Assembly: GCA_002364735.1 (NCBI GenBank)
Contig: DEZB01000053.1
Coordinates: 1-44,491, forward strand
Direction: 5' to 3'
From: Bacteroidales bacterium UBA3143
Lineage (GTDB): Bacteria > Bacteroidota > Bacteroidia > Bacteroidales > Dysgonomonadaceae
Length of the DNA stretch: 44,491 nt
Position numbers and translations under genes: made by a program. The notes under the pieces were generated by a model. It saw only the letters and a program-made list of their open reading frames with translations, made no database searches and had not been told where the DNA came from. Of the stretch, positions 18,950 through 27,212 are shown piece by piece (the stretch's first letter is position 1; each line of letters begins with the position of its first letter).

Positions 18950-19666
18950 TTAGAATGGAAGAAGATCCTTCATTCCCAAAAAGCCCTTTTTGTTTGCTGT
19001 AAACTCTGCGGCAATTACTGCGCCAAGTGCAAACCCTTTGCGGCTTTTGGCATCATGGGTGATTTGTATGGAATCTACTTCTGATTCATATTTTACCGTG
19101 TGGATGCCTGGCACTTCATCTTTACGAAAAGAATTGATGCGTAAATCATCCTCGTTAGATTGATCATCCAGCTTCCACTGTTTCTTTCTTTCTATCGATT
19201 CCATCACTCCTTCTGCCAGTGTTAATGCTGTTCCGCTTGGAGCATCCAGTTTATGTATGTGATGTGTCTCATCAATATGTACATTGTATGCAGGGAAATC
19301 GTTCATTATTTTTGCCAAATACTCGTTTACGGCAAATAGAATATTAACCCCAAGGCTATAGTTTGATGCATAAAAGAATGTCTTCCCATCTTTTTCACAT
19401 GCTTGCCTCACTTCGTCAATGTTGTCCAACCATCCTGTTGTACCCGAAACTACGGGAACATTTGCAGCGAAAGCACGACGATAATTTTCTAATGCGCTTT
19501 GTGGAGAAGAAAACTCTATAGCAACTTCTGCGCTTTTAAATTCTGGTGAATCAAACTTGTTTTCATCGCCTATATCTATAATACAAACAATCTCATGACC
19601 TCGTTCACGACATATCTTTTCTATCTCGTGACCCATCTTTCCGTAACCTATAATCGCTATCTTCAT
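18950..19666 (-). CDS. dapB: 4-hydroxy-tetrahydrodipicolinate reductase
   Basis: A 238-residue cytoplasmic NAD(P)H-dependent enzyme of lysine and meso-diaminopimelate synthesis. The Rossmann start KIAIIGYGKMGHEIE gives nucleotide binding. The catalytic and substrate region is IDETHHIHKLDAPSGTALTLAEG, with the His-His pair and the K-x-D-A-P-S-G-T-A motif. The length is slightly below the usual 240-270, as in other Bacteroidota. The frame can be opened two codons earlier at a TTG, but the ATG at 19666 gives the standard DapB N-terminus. It leads the dapB-lepB-wbqC group. Confidence 0.96.
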   Translation of the reverse strand: MKIAIIGYGKMGHEIEKICRERGHEIVCIIDIGDENKFDSPEFKSAEVAIEFSSPQSALENYRRAFAANVPVVSGTTGWLDNIDEVRQACEKDGKTFFYASNYSLGVNILFAVNEYLAKIMNDFPAYNVHIDETHHIHKLDAPSGTALTLAEGVMESIERKKQWKLDDQSNEDDLRINSFRKDEVPGIHTVKYESEVDSIQITHDAKSRKGFALGAVIAAEFTANKKGFLGMKDLLPF

Positions 19667-19685
19667 TTTCAATGTTTTAGAAAGG

Positions 19686-19693
19686 CAAAAATA
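19686..19693 (-). promoter_or_regulatory. Bacteroidota -7 element for dapB-lepB-wbqC
   Basis: Minus-strand TATTTTTG matches TAnnTTTG about 20 nt before the dapB ATG. No clear -33 element at 19-21 nt. Confidence 0.45.
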
Positions 19694-19769
19694 CTAAATT
19701 TAAAATGTAAAACAGAAGGGAATTAAATAAAAGATGTTTTGCCAATAAGTTTTGTCAGTAGTTTTTAAC

Positions 19770-20780
19770 TTACAACCAACCTTTATTCTTGTACCACGCT
19801 ATTGTTTTTTCAACACCCTCCTTCAAGTAATACTTTGGTGTGAAGTCAATGTCTTTCTTCAGTGGACTAATGTCACACAACCAGTTGCGTTGCTTCATTA
19901 TTTTGTATTTGTCTGTGTTAAATGTTAGTGGCTTGTCCAGTAGTTCACCTATCTTTTCAGTAACAAATGCAGCTGCTTTTACAATGAAAAGAGGAATTTT
20001 TAATCGGAGAACTCTTTTCTTTTGTAGTGCTTGTTGCACTATTTTGTTGAACTCATCATCTGTATAGCCACAGCCATCGGAAACATAATATTCTTTTCGC
20101 ACTATATTCTTGTTGATACATGAAAACACAATGTCAACCAAATCATCTATGAAAATAAAAGAAAGCAATTGCTTTTTGAATCCTGCTCCTACATTAATTC
20201 CTTTATTTACTGTTTTGATGAGGATCAAATAATCCTTATCATTTGGTCCGTAAACTCCCGTTGGGCGTAGAATAACGTAGGGAAACCTCGGGATGTTTTT
20301 CAAGAAGTTTTCGGCTAACAGCTTGCTCTTTCCATAAGCTGTATTGGGGTTAGGCTTTCTGTTGCACTCCATCGGGAGATAGGTGATTTCATCGCCAACG
20401 CCAATTGCTCCTAAAGTGCTCATGAAAACGAAAGTTTTAGGCACAATGTCTGCTTCCATAATAGCTTCCACAAAGTTTTTAGTGTAAATATAATTTACTT
20501 TATCAAAATCACTTTTGCGTATAGCTTTCGTAATCCCTGCAACATGCACAATAGCATCAAACATACCATGTTCATTGGTCAGTTTTCTCAATTGTTCAAT
20601 AAGAATACGCTTGTCGGTATAGTTTAAATCTATAAAATTGATACGTGTATCTTGAAGCATATCTCTATTGCTACTTGATCGCACTCCCGCCCATGTTTCA
20701 TAGTCTTGCTCAAGCGCCTTGGCAACTATCGCACTTCCAATAAAACCGCTGGCTCCTGTAATGAGAATTTTCTTTTTCAT
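19770..20780 (-). CDS. NAD-dependent epimerase/dehydratase (extended SDR)
   Basis: A 336-residue extended short-chain dehydrogenase/reductase. The N-terminal KKKILITGASGFIGSAIV has the G-x-x-G-x-x-G dinucleotide motif. The catalytic region is visible as FVFMSTLGAIG (Ser/Thr) and TAYGKSKLLAE (Y-x-x-x-K), followed by YVILRPTGVYGPND, typical of sugar epimerase and dihydroflavonol reductase-like enzymes. The substrate (nucleotide sugar or other) cannot be assigned. The longest frame starts at a TTG at 20810, but a promoter element at 20808-20815 overlaps it, so the ATG at 20780 is used. It is transcribed separately, 103 bp upstream of dapB, and diverges from rnr across a repeat-rich gap. Confidence 0.85.
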   Translation of the reverse strand: MKKKILITGASGFIGSAIVAKALEQDYETWAGVRSSSNRDMLQDTRINFIDLNYTDKRILIEQLRKLTNEHGMFDAIVHVAGITKAIRKSDFDKVNYIYTKNFVEAIMEADIVPKTFVFMSTLGAIGVGDEITYLPMECNRKPNPNTAYGKSKLLAENFLKNIPRFPYVILRPTGVYGPNDKDYLILIKTVNKGINVGAGFKKQLLSFIFIDDLVDIVFSCINKNIVRKEYYVSDGCGYTDDEFNKIVQQALQKKRVLRLKIPLFIVKAAAFVTEKIGELLDKPLTFNTDKYKIMKQRNWLCDISPLKKDIDFTPKYYLKEGVEKTIAWYKNKGWL

Positions 20781-20807
20781 CTGAACTTCTTCTGATTGAC
20801 TTTGCGC

Positions 20808-20815
20808 CAAAATTA
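20808..20815 (-). promoter_or_regulatory. Bacteroidota -7 element for the epimerase gene
   Basis: Minus-strand TAATTTTG matches TAnnTTTG and lies 27 nt before the ATG at 20780. It overlaps the alternative TTG start. No clear -33 element. Confidence 0.45.
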
Positions 20816-20954
20816 ATCATAAAAAGTTTAAATGGAGTTCATTTTTCAATCAAATAAAGATTGCCATGCCTTTCTTGATCGTTAATATTATGGTGAAAGA
20901 AGAAATTTCTTAAGATTTTTCTGCAACCAGTTGTGTGGTGTTATTAAAAAAGAT

Positions 20955-21207
20955 GCGGACATCGGCTTTTCACTTGCAGTGTAGCTAACGGAAGCTTAGA
21001 AACTAACTCTGCAGCTTGCAGACTAACTTTCGTCGCTGCTGAAACTAACACTCACTTTGCAGACCAAGTTTTGTCGCCGCTGGAACTAACACTGCAACTT
21101 GCAGACCAACTTCCGTAGCTGCGGAAACTAACATTGCAACTTGCAGACCAACTTTTGTAGGAGCCGACATCAACACTGCAATCTGCAGAGTAACTTTCGG
21201 CGGAGAA
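20955..21207. repeat. Degenerate 42-bp tandem array (array 1)
   Basis: Five contiguous units at 20999-21040, 21041-21081 (41 bp), 21082-21123, 21124-21165 and 21166-21207, preceded by a weaker, stop-containing partial copy from 20955. Units start with GAAACTAAC and contain TTGCAGACCAACTT. Unit 3 runs into unit 4 through a near-palindrome, TTCCGTAGCTGCGGAA. There are no spacers between units. Forty-two bp is 14 codons: on the minus strand the units read roughly as VGLQVAVLVSAATK, but the 41-bp unit breaks the frame. The array sits in the divergent gap between the epimerase and rnr genes. Confidence 0.85.
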
Positions 21208-21226
21208 TACCTAAATTTATTTCTTT

Positions 21227-21382
21227 AGTCCACTCTGAAAAACCTCCATTGCTGATTATTAGTTTTTTTTCTGCCCTTTGTCCTTGGAGGGAAAAGCTTA
21301 ATAATCAGCACTCTGCTAAAGTCCCCTATCTTTAGGGGATTTAGGAGCGGGAATAAATGAGATTGACTTTTCAGTGTGGACT
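21227..21382. repeat. Nested inverted repeats (possible decayed MITE-like element)
   Basis: Outer arms at 21227-21241 and 21368-21382 are inverted copies of AGTCCACTCTGAAAA with one mismatch. Inner arms at 21251-21261 and 21299-21309 (GCTGATTATTA) are perfect. A third small hairpin, TCCCCT/AGGGGA, lies at 21322-21339. There is no transposase-like frame inside. The rest of the 764-bp intergenic region (20811-20954 and 21383-21574) shows no gene; a weak TTACTTTG at 21542-21549 may be part of the rnr promoter. Confidence 0.5.
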
Positions 21383-21574
21383 CATCTCTCGTCTTTATTA
21401 AGCATAGACGCTTGTACACAGCTTGTTTATGTGGCACTATTGCAAATTAGAATGAACAATACTATTACATGTGCGTTTTTTTAAGAATTGGATAATCAAG
21501 GAAAATTAGATGAACATTGATTGCTGATTGATTAATTTTTGTTACTTTGCAGTTGAACAAATTGAAAATAAGAT

Positions 21575-23725
21575 ATGAGAAAAAAGAAGAAATCAAACGA
21601 ACCCGAACACAAACGTAAGAAAAAGGAATTAGCTTCAGCTATTCTTCAGTTCTTGAACGATAATTCGGAAAAACAATATAACTATAAACAGATATCAGCA
21701 GCTTTGGAAGTGTCAGCAGAAGAAGGGAGAGGCACTTTGCGAAGTGTACTTGAAAAGCTGCGCGATGATGAGTTAATTTTGGAAACATCACGCGGAAAAT
21801 ATAAAACTAACAACAGAAAACCTATACTTGAAGGTCGTTTTGAGCGTCGCAGTAATGGCAAGAATTTCTTTGTTCCTCACGATGAAGGAAACATTGTTTA
21901 CATACCCGAACGCAACTCCAAACATGCAATGAATGGCGATATTGTTCGTGTTCAGCTATTTGCAAAACGTAAACGTTTTGAATCTGAAGGTGAAGTAATA
22001 GAAATATTAGAAAGGGCAGAAGCTCGATTTGTGGGAACATTAGAAGTGAAAAGCAATTTTGCATTCTTAGTGTTAGACAGTAGAATACTCGCTAATGATA
22101 TTTTCATCCCTATAGAACATCTAAAAGGTGGCGAAACGGGAGACAAAGTAGTCGTGGAGATTATTGAGTGGCCTGCAAGGGCTAATAATCCCATAGGAAA
22201 AGTGTTAGATGTAATAGGCAAAGCAGGTACGAATGACACTGAAATGCATGCCATTCTGGCTCAATATAATTTGCCTTATCGCTATCCAGAAGATGTTGAG
22301 AAAGCAGCAGACAAGATTTCAGATGTTATAACTGCAAAGGATATTGAAGGACGTGAGGATTTTCGAAAGGTGTTTACATTGACCATCGATCCAAGTGATG
22401 CCAAAGATTTTGATGATGCATTGTCTATTCGTAAAATTAGTGATACCTCTTGGGAAATAGGCATACATATTGCTGACGTCACCCATTATGTGAGACCTGG
22501 AGATATTATTGACACCGAAGCTCAAGAAAGAGCTACTTCCATCTATTTAGTGGACAGAACAATCCCGATGTTGCCCGAAAGATTAAGCAACCAGCTTTGT
22601 TCACTTCGTCCAAATGAAGAAAAGCTTTGCTTTTCTGCAATATTTGAGATGAATGAAAAGGCTCATGTCCTTAATCACCGCATTGCTAAAACCGTCATCA
22701 ATTCTGATTTGCGCCTTTCTTATGAAGAAGCACAAACAATTATTGAGACTGAAAAGGGTGATTATAGCAAAGATATATTGGTGATGAATAATATCGCCAA
22801 ACAATTACGCGAAAATAGGTTTAAAAATGGAGCCATTAATTTTGAAAGATCGGAAGTAGCTTTCAATTTAGATGAAAAGGGCAAACCTTTGGGTGTGTAT
22901 TTCAAAGAATCGAAAGAGGCCAATCATCTTATCGAAGAGTTCATGTTGCTTGCCAATCGCACAGTTGCTGAAGATATAGGTAAAGTACAAGGAAATAAAA
23001 AAGGGAAAACCTTTGTTTATCGAATTCATGATGTACCCGATCCAGATAAACTGGAAACATTAAATACATTTATATTGCGCTTTGGTCATAAAATTAAAAC
23101 CTCGGGTAGTAACAAGCAAATTGCGCAAAGCATTAATTCTCTGTTAGATTCAGTTCAAGACAGACCCGAAGAAAATCTTGTGGAAACCATAGCAATTAAA
23201 ACAATGGCCAAAGCTGTCTATTCCACCAAAAATGTGGGTCATTATGGATTGGCTTTCGATTATTACACACATTTCACTTCACCCATTCGTCGCTATCCAG
23301 ATATGATGGTTCACCGTTTGTTAGAACAATATTTGATAGAAGGAAAGAAAAGTGCAGACCAAGATGCGTTGGAAGAGCTTTCGAAACATTGCTCAGATAT
23401 GGAGCAAGTTGCTACGCATGCCGAACGTGATTCAATAAAATATAAGCAAGTTGAGTTTATGTCAGACAAGATTGGGAAGGTATACGAAGGAGTAATATCT
23501 GGAGTTGTAGAGTGGGGACTCTATATCGAAATCAATGAAAATAAATGCGAAGGTCTCATACCCATCCGTGAACTTGACGATGATTTCTATGAATTGGATG
23601 AGAAAAACTACCGTCTTATTGGCAGACGAACTAAACGTGAATATCGCTTAGGGCAAACATTAAATATTACTGTCGTTCGTGCCAATTTAGAACGCAAACA
23701 ATTAGACTTTACGCTGGCTAAATAA
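21575..23725 (+). CDS. rnr: Ribonuclease R
   Basis: A 716-residue cytoplasmic 3'-5' exoribonuclease of the RNase II/RNB family. In order it has a Lys-rich start, a winged-helix segment (about 20-80), cold-shock/OB-fold domains, the RNB catalytic domain with the metal-binding Asp cluster DPSDAKDFDDALS at about 272-284, HYGLAFDYYTHFTSPIRRYPDMMVHR later in the domain, and a C-terminal S1 domain (GKVYEGVISGVVEWGLYIEI). The family length is typical for Bacteroidota RNase R (about 710). queG follows 28 bp after the stop, so both are probably on one transcript. Confidence 0.96.
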   Translation: MRKKKKSNEPEHKRKKKELASAILQFLNDNSEKQYNYKQISAALEVSAEEGRGTLRSVLEKLRDDELILETSRGKYKTNNRKPILEGRFERRSNGKNFFVPHDEGNIVYIPERNSKHAMNGDIVRVQLFAKRKRFESEGEVIEILERAEARFVGTLEVKSNFAFLVLDSRILANDIFIPIEHLKGGETGDKVVVEIIEWPARANNPIGKVLDVIGKAGTNDTEMHAILAQYNLPYRYPEDVEKAADKISDVITAKDIEGREDFRKVFTLTIDPSDAKDFDDALSIRKISDTSWEIGIHIADVTHYVRPGDIIDTEAQERATSIYLVDRTIPMLPERLSNQLCSLRPNEEKLCFSAIFEMNEKAHVLNHRIAKTVINSDLRLSYEEAQTIIETEKGDYSKDILVMNNIAKQLRENRFKNGAINFERSEVAFNLDEKGKPLGVYFKESKEANHLIEEFMLLANRTVAEDIGKVQGNKKGKTFVYRIHDVPDPDKLETLNTFILRFGHKIKTSGSNKQIAQSINSLLDSVQDRPEENLVETIAIKTMAKAVYSTKNVGHYGLAFDYYTHFTSPIRRYPDMMVHRLLEQYLIEGKKSADQDALEELSKHCSDMEQVATHAERDSIKYKQVEFMSDKIGKVYEGVISGVVEWGLYIEINENKCEGLIPIRELDDDFYELDEKNYRLIGRRTKREYRLGQTLNITVVRANLERKQLDFTLAK

Positions 23726-23753
23726 TCTATGATTGTTAGTTCATTCGAACTCT

Positions 23754-24668
23754 ATGACTAACTCTGATAAAATAAAACAGCATGCCCTTTCATTAGGATT
23801 TGATGCATGCGGAATCTGCCGTGCAGAATCTTCTGGTGAGGAAGATAATTTGCGCGAATGGATACGCATGAACTATCAGGGAGATATGTCTTACTTGGAA
23901 AGGAACATTGAAAAACGGGATGATCCTCGATTGTTAGTGCCTAATGCAAAATCCATTATATCGGTTGCTTTAAATTATTATCCAAATGAAAAGCGAGATG
24001 CTGACTTACCAAAGTTTGCATATTATGCTTATGGCAAAGATTATCACTTTATAATAAAAGATAAGCTGAAAAAGCTTTTTGCTTTCATACAAACTATCTT
24101 TCCCGATTTAGAAGGTCGTTTCTTCAGTGATTCTGCTCCTGTGTTAGAGCGTTATTGGGCAGCAAAGGCAGGATTGGGGTTTATCGGTAAAAACACGCTA
24201 TTGATTATTCCAGGGAAAGGGTCGTTCTTCTTTCTTGGAGAGTTGATCATCAATCAAGAGTTAGATTATGATGAGCCTATCAATCTTTCTTGTGGTAGTT
24301 GCACCCGTTGTTTACAGGCTTGCCCAACTGGGGCTATAGAAGCGGCTCACTTAGTGAATGCCACTCGCTGTATTTCCTATCAAACCATTGAGAAAAAAGG
24401 AGAGCAAGACGAAGATATTTCAACTAATGACTGGGTTTTTGGTTGCGATGTGTGCCAATTGGTATGTCCATGGAACAGATTTTCATCACCTCATTCGACT
24501 CCTGAATTTAATCCCTCCCCCGAATTTTTATCACTTGATTTAGATGCTTTGCAAAAAATGAATCAAGAGACGTTTAGTCGTGTCTTCTCAAAATCTGCGG
24601 TTAAACGGACAAAGCTTGTAGGGATGCAGAGAAATGTAAAGAAATATAGTGAGCTCAAAGGGGTATAA
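23754..24668 (+). CDS. queG: Epoxyqueuosine reductase
   Basis: A 304-residue cobalamin-dependent iron-sulfur enzyme catalysing the last step of queuosine synthesis on tRNA. The N-terminal half has the QueG-type ALNYYPNEK region and DSAPVLERYWAAKAGLGFIGKNTLLI, containing the conserved active-site Asp. Two 4Fe-4S clusters are given by CGSCTRCLQACPTGAI and CDVCQLVCPWNRF. The family's usual C-terminal region is short here. The frame opens at a TTG at 23733, but the ATG at 23754 gives the normal N-terminus. It is cotranscribed with rnr judging by the 28-bp gap. Confidence 0.95.
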   Translation: MTNSDKIKQHALSLGFDACGICRAESSGEEDNLREWIRMNYQGDMSYLERNIEKRDDPRLLVPNAKSIISVALNYYPNEKRDADLPKFAYYAYGKDYHFIIKDKLKKLFAFIQTIFPDLEGRFFSDSAPVLERYWAAKAGLGFIGKNTLLIIPGKGSFFFLGELIINQELDYDEPINLSCGSCTRCLQACPTGAIEAAHLVNATRCISYQTIEKKGEQDEDISTNDWVFGCDVCQLVCPWNRFSSPHSTPEFNPSPEFLSLDLDALQKMNQETFSRVFSKSAVKRTKLVGMQRNVKKYSELKGV

Positions 24669-24684
24669 TGATTAAAATAGTAAT

Positions 24685-24788
24685 GGCGCACCTATGTGTG
24701 CGCCTTTCCCTGCCCCAAGTGATCCAATTGTAGTGGCCGACCTACGTGTCGGCCTTAAGTCATGGCCGACACACAGGTCGGCCACTAC
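24685..24788. repeat. REP-like palindromes downstream of queG
   Basis: Two related palindromes. The first, 24685-24704, pairs GGCGCAC with GTGCGCC around a 6-nt loop. The second, 24730-24788, has 25-nt arms (24730-24754 against 24764-24788, two mismatches) beginning GTAGTGGCCGACCT and a 9-nt loop. The shared core GGC(C/G)(G/C)AC-CTA-(T/C)GTG(T/-) suggests one repeat family. The position between queG and ruvB allows a role as transcription terminator or mRNA-stabilising hairpin. Confidence 0.75.
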
Positions 24789-24855
24789 AGGTGCTTTTTA
24801 ATTAAAAAATTCTCCCTCTTCAAAATTCTCTTTTCCTATATTCCCAATTTATAGC

Positions 24856-24863
24856 TATTTTTG
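24856..24863 (+). promoter_or_regulatory. Bacteroidota -7 element for ruvB
   Basis: TATTTTTG matches TAnnTTTG, 16 nt before the ruvB ATG. The upstream -33 position is T-rich but has no exact TTTG. Confidence 0.45.
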
Positions 24864-24879
24864 TGTAATAATAAACCCT

Positions 24880-25905
24880 ATGGAAGATAATTTCGATATT
24901 CACGAGAACAAACATTTACAAGACAACGAACGAGAGTTCGAGAACACCTTGCGTCCACTCTCTTTTGACAGTTTTAGTGGACAAAGTAAAGTAGTGGAGA
25001 ATCTTAAAATATTTGTGAGAGCTGCAAAAATGCGCAGTGAATCATTAGATCATGTTCTTTTGCATGGGCCTCCAGGATTGGGCAAGACTACTCTCTCTAA
25101 CATCATCTCCAATGAACTCAATGTAGGCTTTAAAGTCACATCAGGTCCCGTTTTAGATAAGCCTGGCGATTTGGCAGGTTTGCTTACATCATTGGAAGTA
25201 AACGATGTTTTGTTTATCGACGAAATTCATCGTCTCTCTCCCATAGTTGAGGAATACCTTTATAGTGCCATGGAGGACTTTCGTATCGACATTATGATTG
25301 ATAAAGGTCCGAGCGCACGCTCCATCCAGATTGATTTAAATCCTTTCACACTTATTGGTGCCACCACACGTAGTGGTCTGTTGACAAGTCCTCTTCGAGC
25401 ACGATTTGGTATAAATATGCATCTTGAGTATTATGATATGGACACGCTTCAAGGTATTATATTACGTTCTGCATCCATTCTGCAAGTTGCATGCAATGAC
25501 GATGCTGCCTATGAAATAGCCTCTCGCAGTCGGGGAACTCCACGTGTTGCCAATGCTCTGTTGCGCCGTGTTAGAGACTTTGCGCAAGTAAAAGGGACAG
25601 GTAAAATTGATTATGAGATTGCAACTTATGCCTTGGAGGCATTAAATATTGATCGCTTTGGATTGGATGAAGTTGACAATAAAATACTTGTTACCATTAT
25701 CGACAAATTTAGAGGTGGCCCTGTTGGCATCACCACCATTGCTACTGCTATTGGCGATGACCCAGGAACAATTGAAGAAGTGTACGAACCTTTTCTTATC
25801 AAAGAAGGTTTCTTGAAACGCACACCCCGTGGACGCGAAGCTACACACTTAGCCTATGAACATTTGGGCAGAAAGCGTCATAATGAACCAGGGATGTTGT
25901 TTTAA
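24880..25905 (+). CDS. ruvB: Holliday junction branch migration ATPase RuvB
   Basis: A 341-residue AAA+ motor that drives branch migration with RuvA. Walker A GPPGLGKTT is at 63-71 and Walker B LFIDEIHRL has Asp113-Glu114. Sensor 1 is IGATTRSGLLTSPLRARFG, and sensor 2 lies in SRGTPRVANALLRRVRDFA. The C-terminal winged helix ends with RTPRGREATHLAYEHLG. Length and all motifs are normal. It stands alone between the REP-like palindromes and a decayed coding region; ruvA and ruvC are not in the window. Confidence 0.98.
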   Translation: MEDNFDIHENKHLQDNEREFENTLRPLSFDSFSGQSKVVENLKIFVRAAKMRSESLDHVLLHGPPGLGKTTLSNIISNELNVGFKVTSGPVLDKPGDLAGLLTSLEVNDVLFIDEIHRLSPIVEEYLYSAMEDFRIDIMIDKGPSARSIQIDLNPFTLIGATTRSGLLTSPLRARFGINMHLEYYDMDTLQGIILRSASILQVACNDDAAYEIASRSRGTPRVANALLRRVRDFAQVKGTGKIDYEIATYALEALNIDRFGLDEVDNKILVTIIDKFRGGPVGITTIATAIGDDPGTIEEVYEPFLIKEGFLKRTPRGREATHLAYEHLGRKRHNEPGMLF

Positions 25906-26030
25906 AAAACAATGCTTCATTACTGTTTTAACACAAATACTCCTAACGCGAATGCGTTTCCCAAACATTTTCAATGCATTTTACGGTGTATTTAAGCAGC
26001 TCATGCTTTATATTAATGGTAATCTGCATG

Positions 26031-26600
26031 TTAATGTATGTCTTCGAAAAGTATTTGATAAATAAACCTCATTCTAATAGTTGCACCAAAATATAATTCA
26101 TGTGTAAATCTCTTCCCGAAAGCCGCATAAGCTGATATTATATAAGAAAAATAAATTGAATTACCGCTCAATCCTGTATTGAGGTATGATTCGATTGTTG
26201 AATCAGGGGTCAATCCTTTATTGACTGTTAAAACAAGGATTAAATTATATGACAATACTGAAATGATCCACAAATAGATTTACCATTGGTATATAATATG
26301 AACCAAAACATACATCGGGAATACCCAAAGGTATCATTTGTGATTTAAAACGTACTTCATATAAAGACTATCTGGTATATTTTGTTTATGAACGGTTATT
26401 GTCAATTTCTGAATAGATGAATAACATGCATAAATGACCATTGATGTTTTATTATTAGATGTATAGTAAATTATTTGAGCCTTTCGTTGGGGAGATAGAC
26501 ACAAATAAAAAATGTTTTGCCTTTTCAATACTATCCTTATTTTGAATAGATTTTTTCCAAAACATGCCCGCTTTACCCAAAAAGTGTTAACTATTTTATA
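26031..26600 (-). pseudogene. Decayed coding remnant, possibly an outer-membrane beta-barrel protein
   Basis: The 793-bp gap between ruvB and marR contains protein-like minus-strand segments in alternating frames. From high to low coordinates they are: a segment from about 26600 (GKAGMFWKKSIQNKDSIEKA), a segment around 26450-26334 (SMVIYACYSSIQKLTITVHK then QNIPDSLYMKYVL), a segment around 26340-26250 (MIPLGIPDVCFGSYYIPMVN), and a final segment 26273-26031. The last contains STIESYLNTGLSGNSIYFSY and ends with HELYFGATIRMRF, whose terminal Phe and alternating pattern resemble a beta-barrel end. At least three frame changes and internal stops separate them. The family is not recognised; the case rests on composition and continuity only. 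Confidence 0.35.
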
Positions 26601-26638
26601 AATAATTTAAGTGAGTGTTCAAATGAGGAAAATTATTT

Positions 26639-26664
26639 TACCTTTGCATAGTTGTTTAAACAAC
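26639..26664 (+). promoter_or_regulatory. marR promoter with overlapping palindromic operator
   Basis: TACCTTTG at 26639-26646 matches the Bacteroidota -7 element. The perfect 14-bp palindrome GTTGTTTAAACAAC at 26651-26664 follows directly and covers the predicted transcript start. The palindrome shares GTTG-nn-TA-nn-CAAC plus a following CGTT with the site before tolC (27174-27187), which suggests a MarR operator. Confidence 0.55.
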
Positions 26665-26698
26665 CGTTTCAATTGTTGTATCATTAAAAGGTTTTGTT

Positions 26699-27133
26699 TT
26701 GAAGGTAAATGAAAAAGAAGTTTTTGATATTCTGACGGGAAAAATCTCGACTACCATTAATCGTGCGTTGCTTAGAGCTTTTGCTCAAGAAGAGGTAAAC
26801 ATTACTACCGAACAATGGTCAGTTATGTCATGTTTGTGGCATGAAGATAAAATCACCCAGCAACAACTTTGCGATTTAACCAGTAAAGATAAGCCCAGCA
26901 TGACGCGCTTGATTGACAACTTAGAGAGGGGTAATTTGGTTTTCCGGCATTCGCACTCAACGGATCGTCGTGTAAACCTTATTCATTTAACAAAAGAAGG
27001 TGCAGCCCTCCGTGAAAAAGTTACCAGTATAGTAAAGGGTGTTGTTGACAAAGCACTGATGGATATCAGTGATGACCATATAGCTATATCACGAAAAGTG
27101 TTGACTAAAATCATTAGCAACTTAGATTCATAA
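26699..27133 (+). CDS. MarR family transcriptional regulator
   Basis: A 144-residue winged-helix repressor. The wHTH core is readable: QWSVMSCLWHEDKITQQQLCDLTSKDKPSMTRLIDNLERGNLVFRHSHSTDRRVNLIHLTKEG, including the recognition helix (KPSMTRLIDNLE) and the wing with the conserved D-R-R. The N- and C-terminal helices would form the dimer interface. The best start is a TTG at 26699, because the next in-frame ATG would remove the first helix. It precedes a tolC-hlyD-permease-permease cluster and probably represses it and itself. The ligand is unknown. Confidence 0.88.
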   Translation: MKVNEKEVFDILTGKISTTINRALLRAFAQEEVNITTEQWSVMSCLWHEDKITQQQLCDLTSKDKPSMTRLIDNLERGNLVFRHSHSTDRRVNLIHLTKEGAALREKVTSIVKGVVDKALMDISDDHIAISRKVLTKIISNLDS

Positions 27134-27173
27134 ATCACATTATAATTTTAAATATATTTTATTTCGCAATATG

Positions 27174-27187
27174 GTTGCGTATGCAAC
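27174..27187 (+). promoter_or_regulatory. Second MarR-like operator before tolC
   Basis: GTTGCGTATGCAAC, followed by CGTT, has the same GTTG-nn-TA-nn-CAAC-CGTT pattern as the palindrome at the marR promoter. It lies 26 nt before the ATG at 27213, just downstream of a -7-like TATATTTT at 27153-27160. Confidence 0.5.
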
Positions 27188-27212
27188 CGTTGTTTTATTA
27201 ATTACATTAGAA

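Noticed and set aside
20955..21207. CRISPR array
   Set aside because: Units are contiguous and degenerate with no unique spacers, and no cas genes are present. The same holds for 40421-40628.
21225..21437. 70-residue minus-strand open frame in the epimerase-rnr gap
   Set aside because: It lies across inverted repeats and has no protein-like character.
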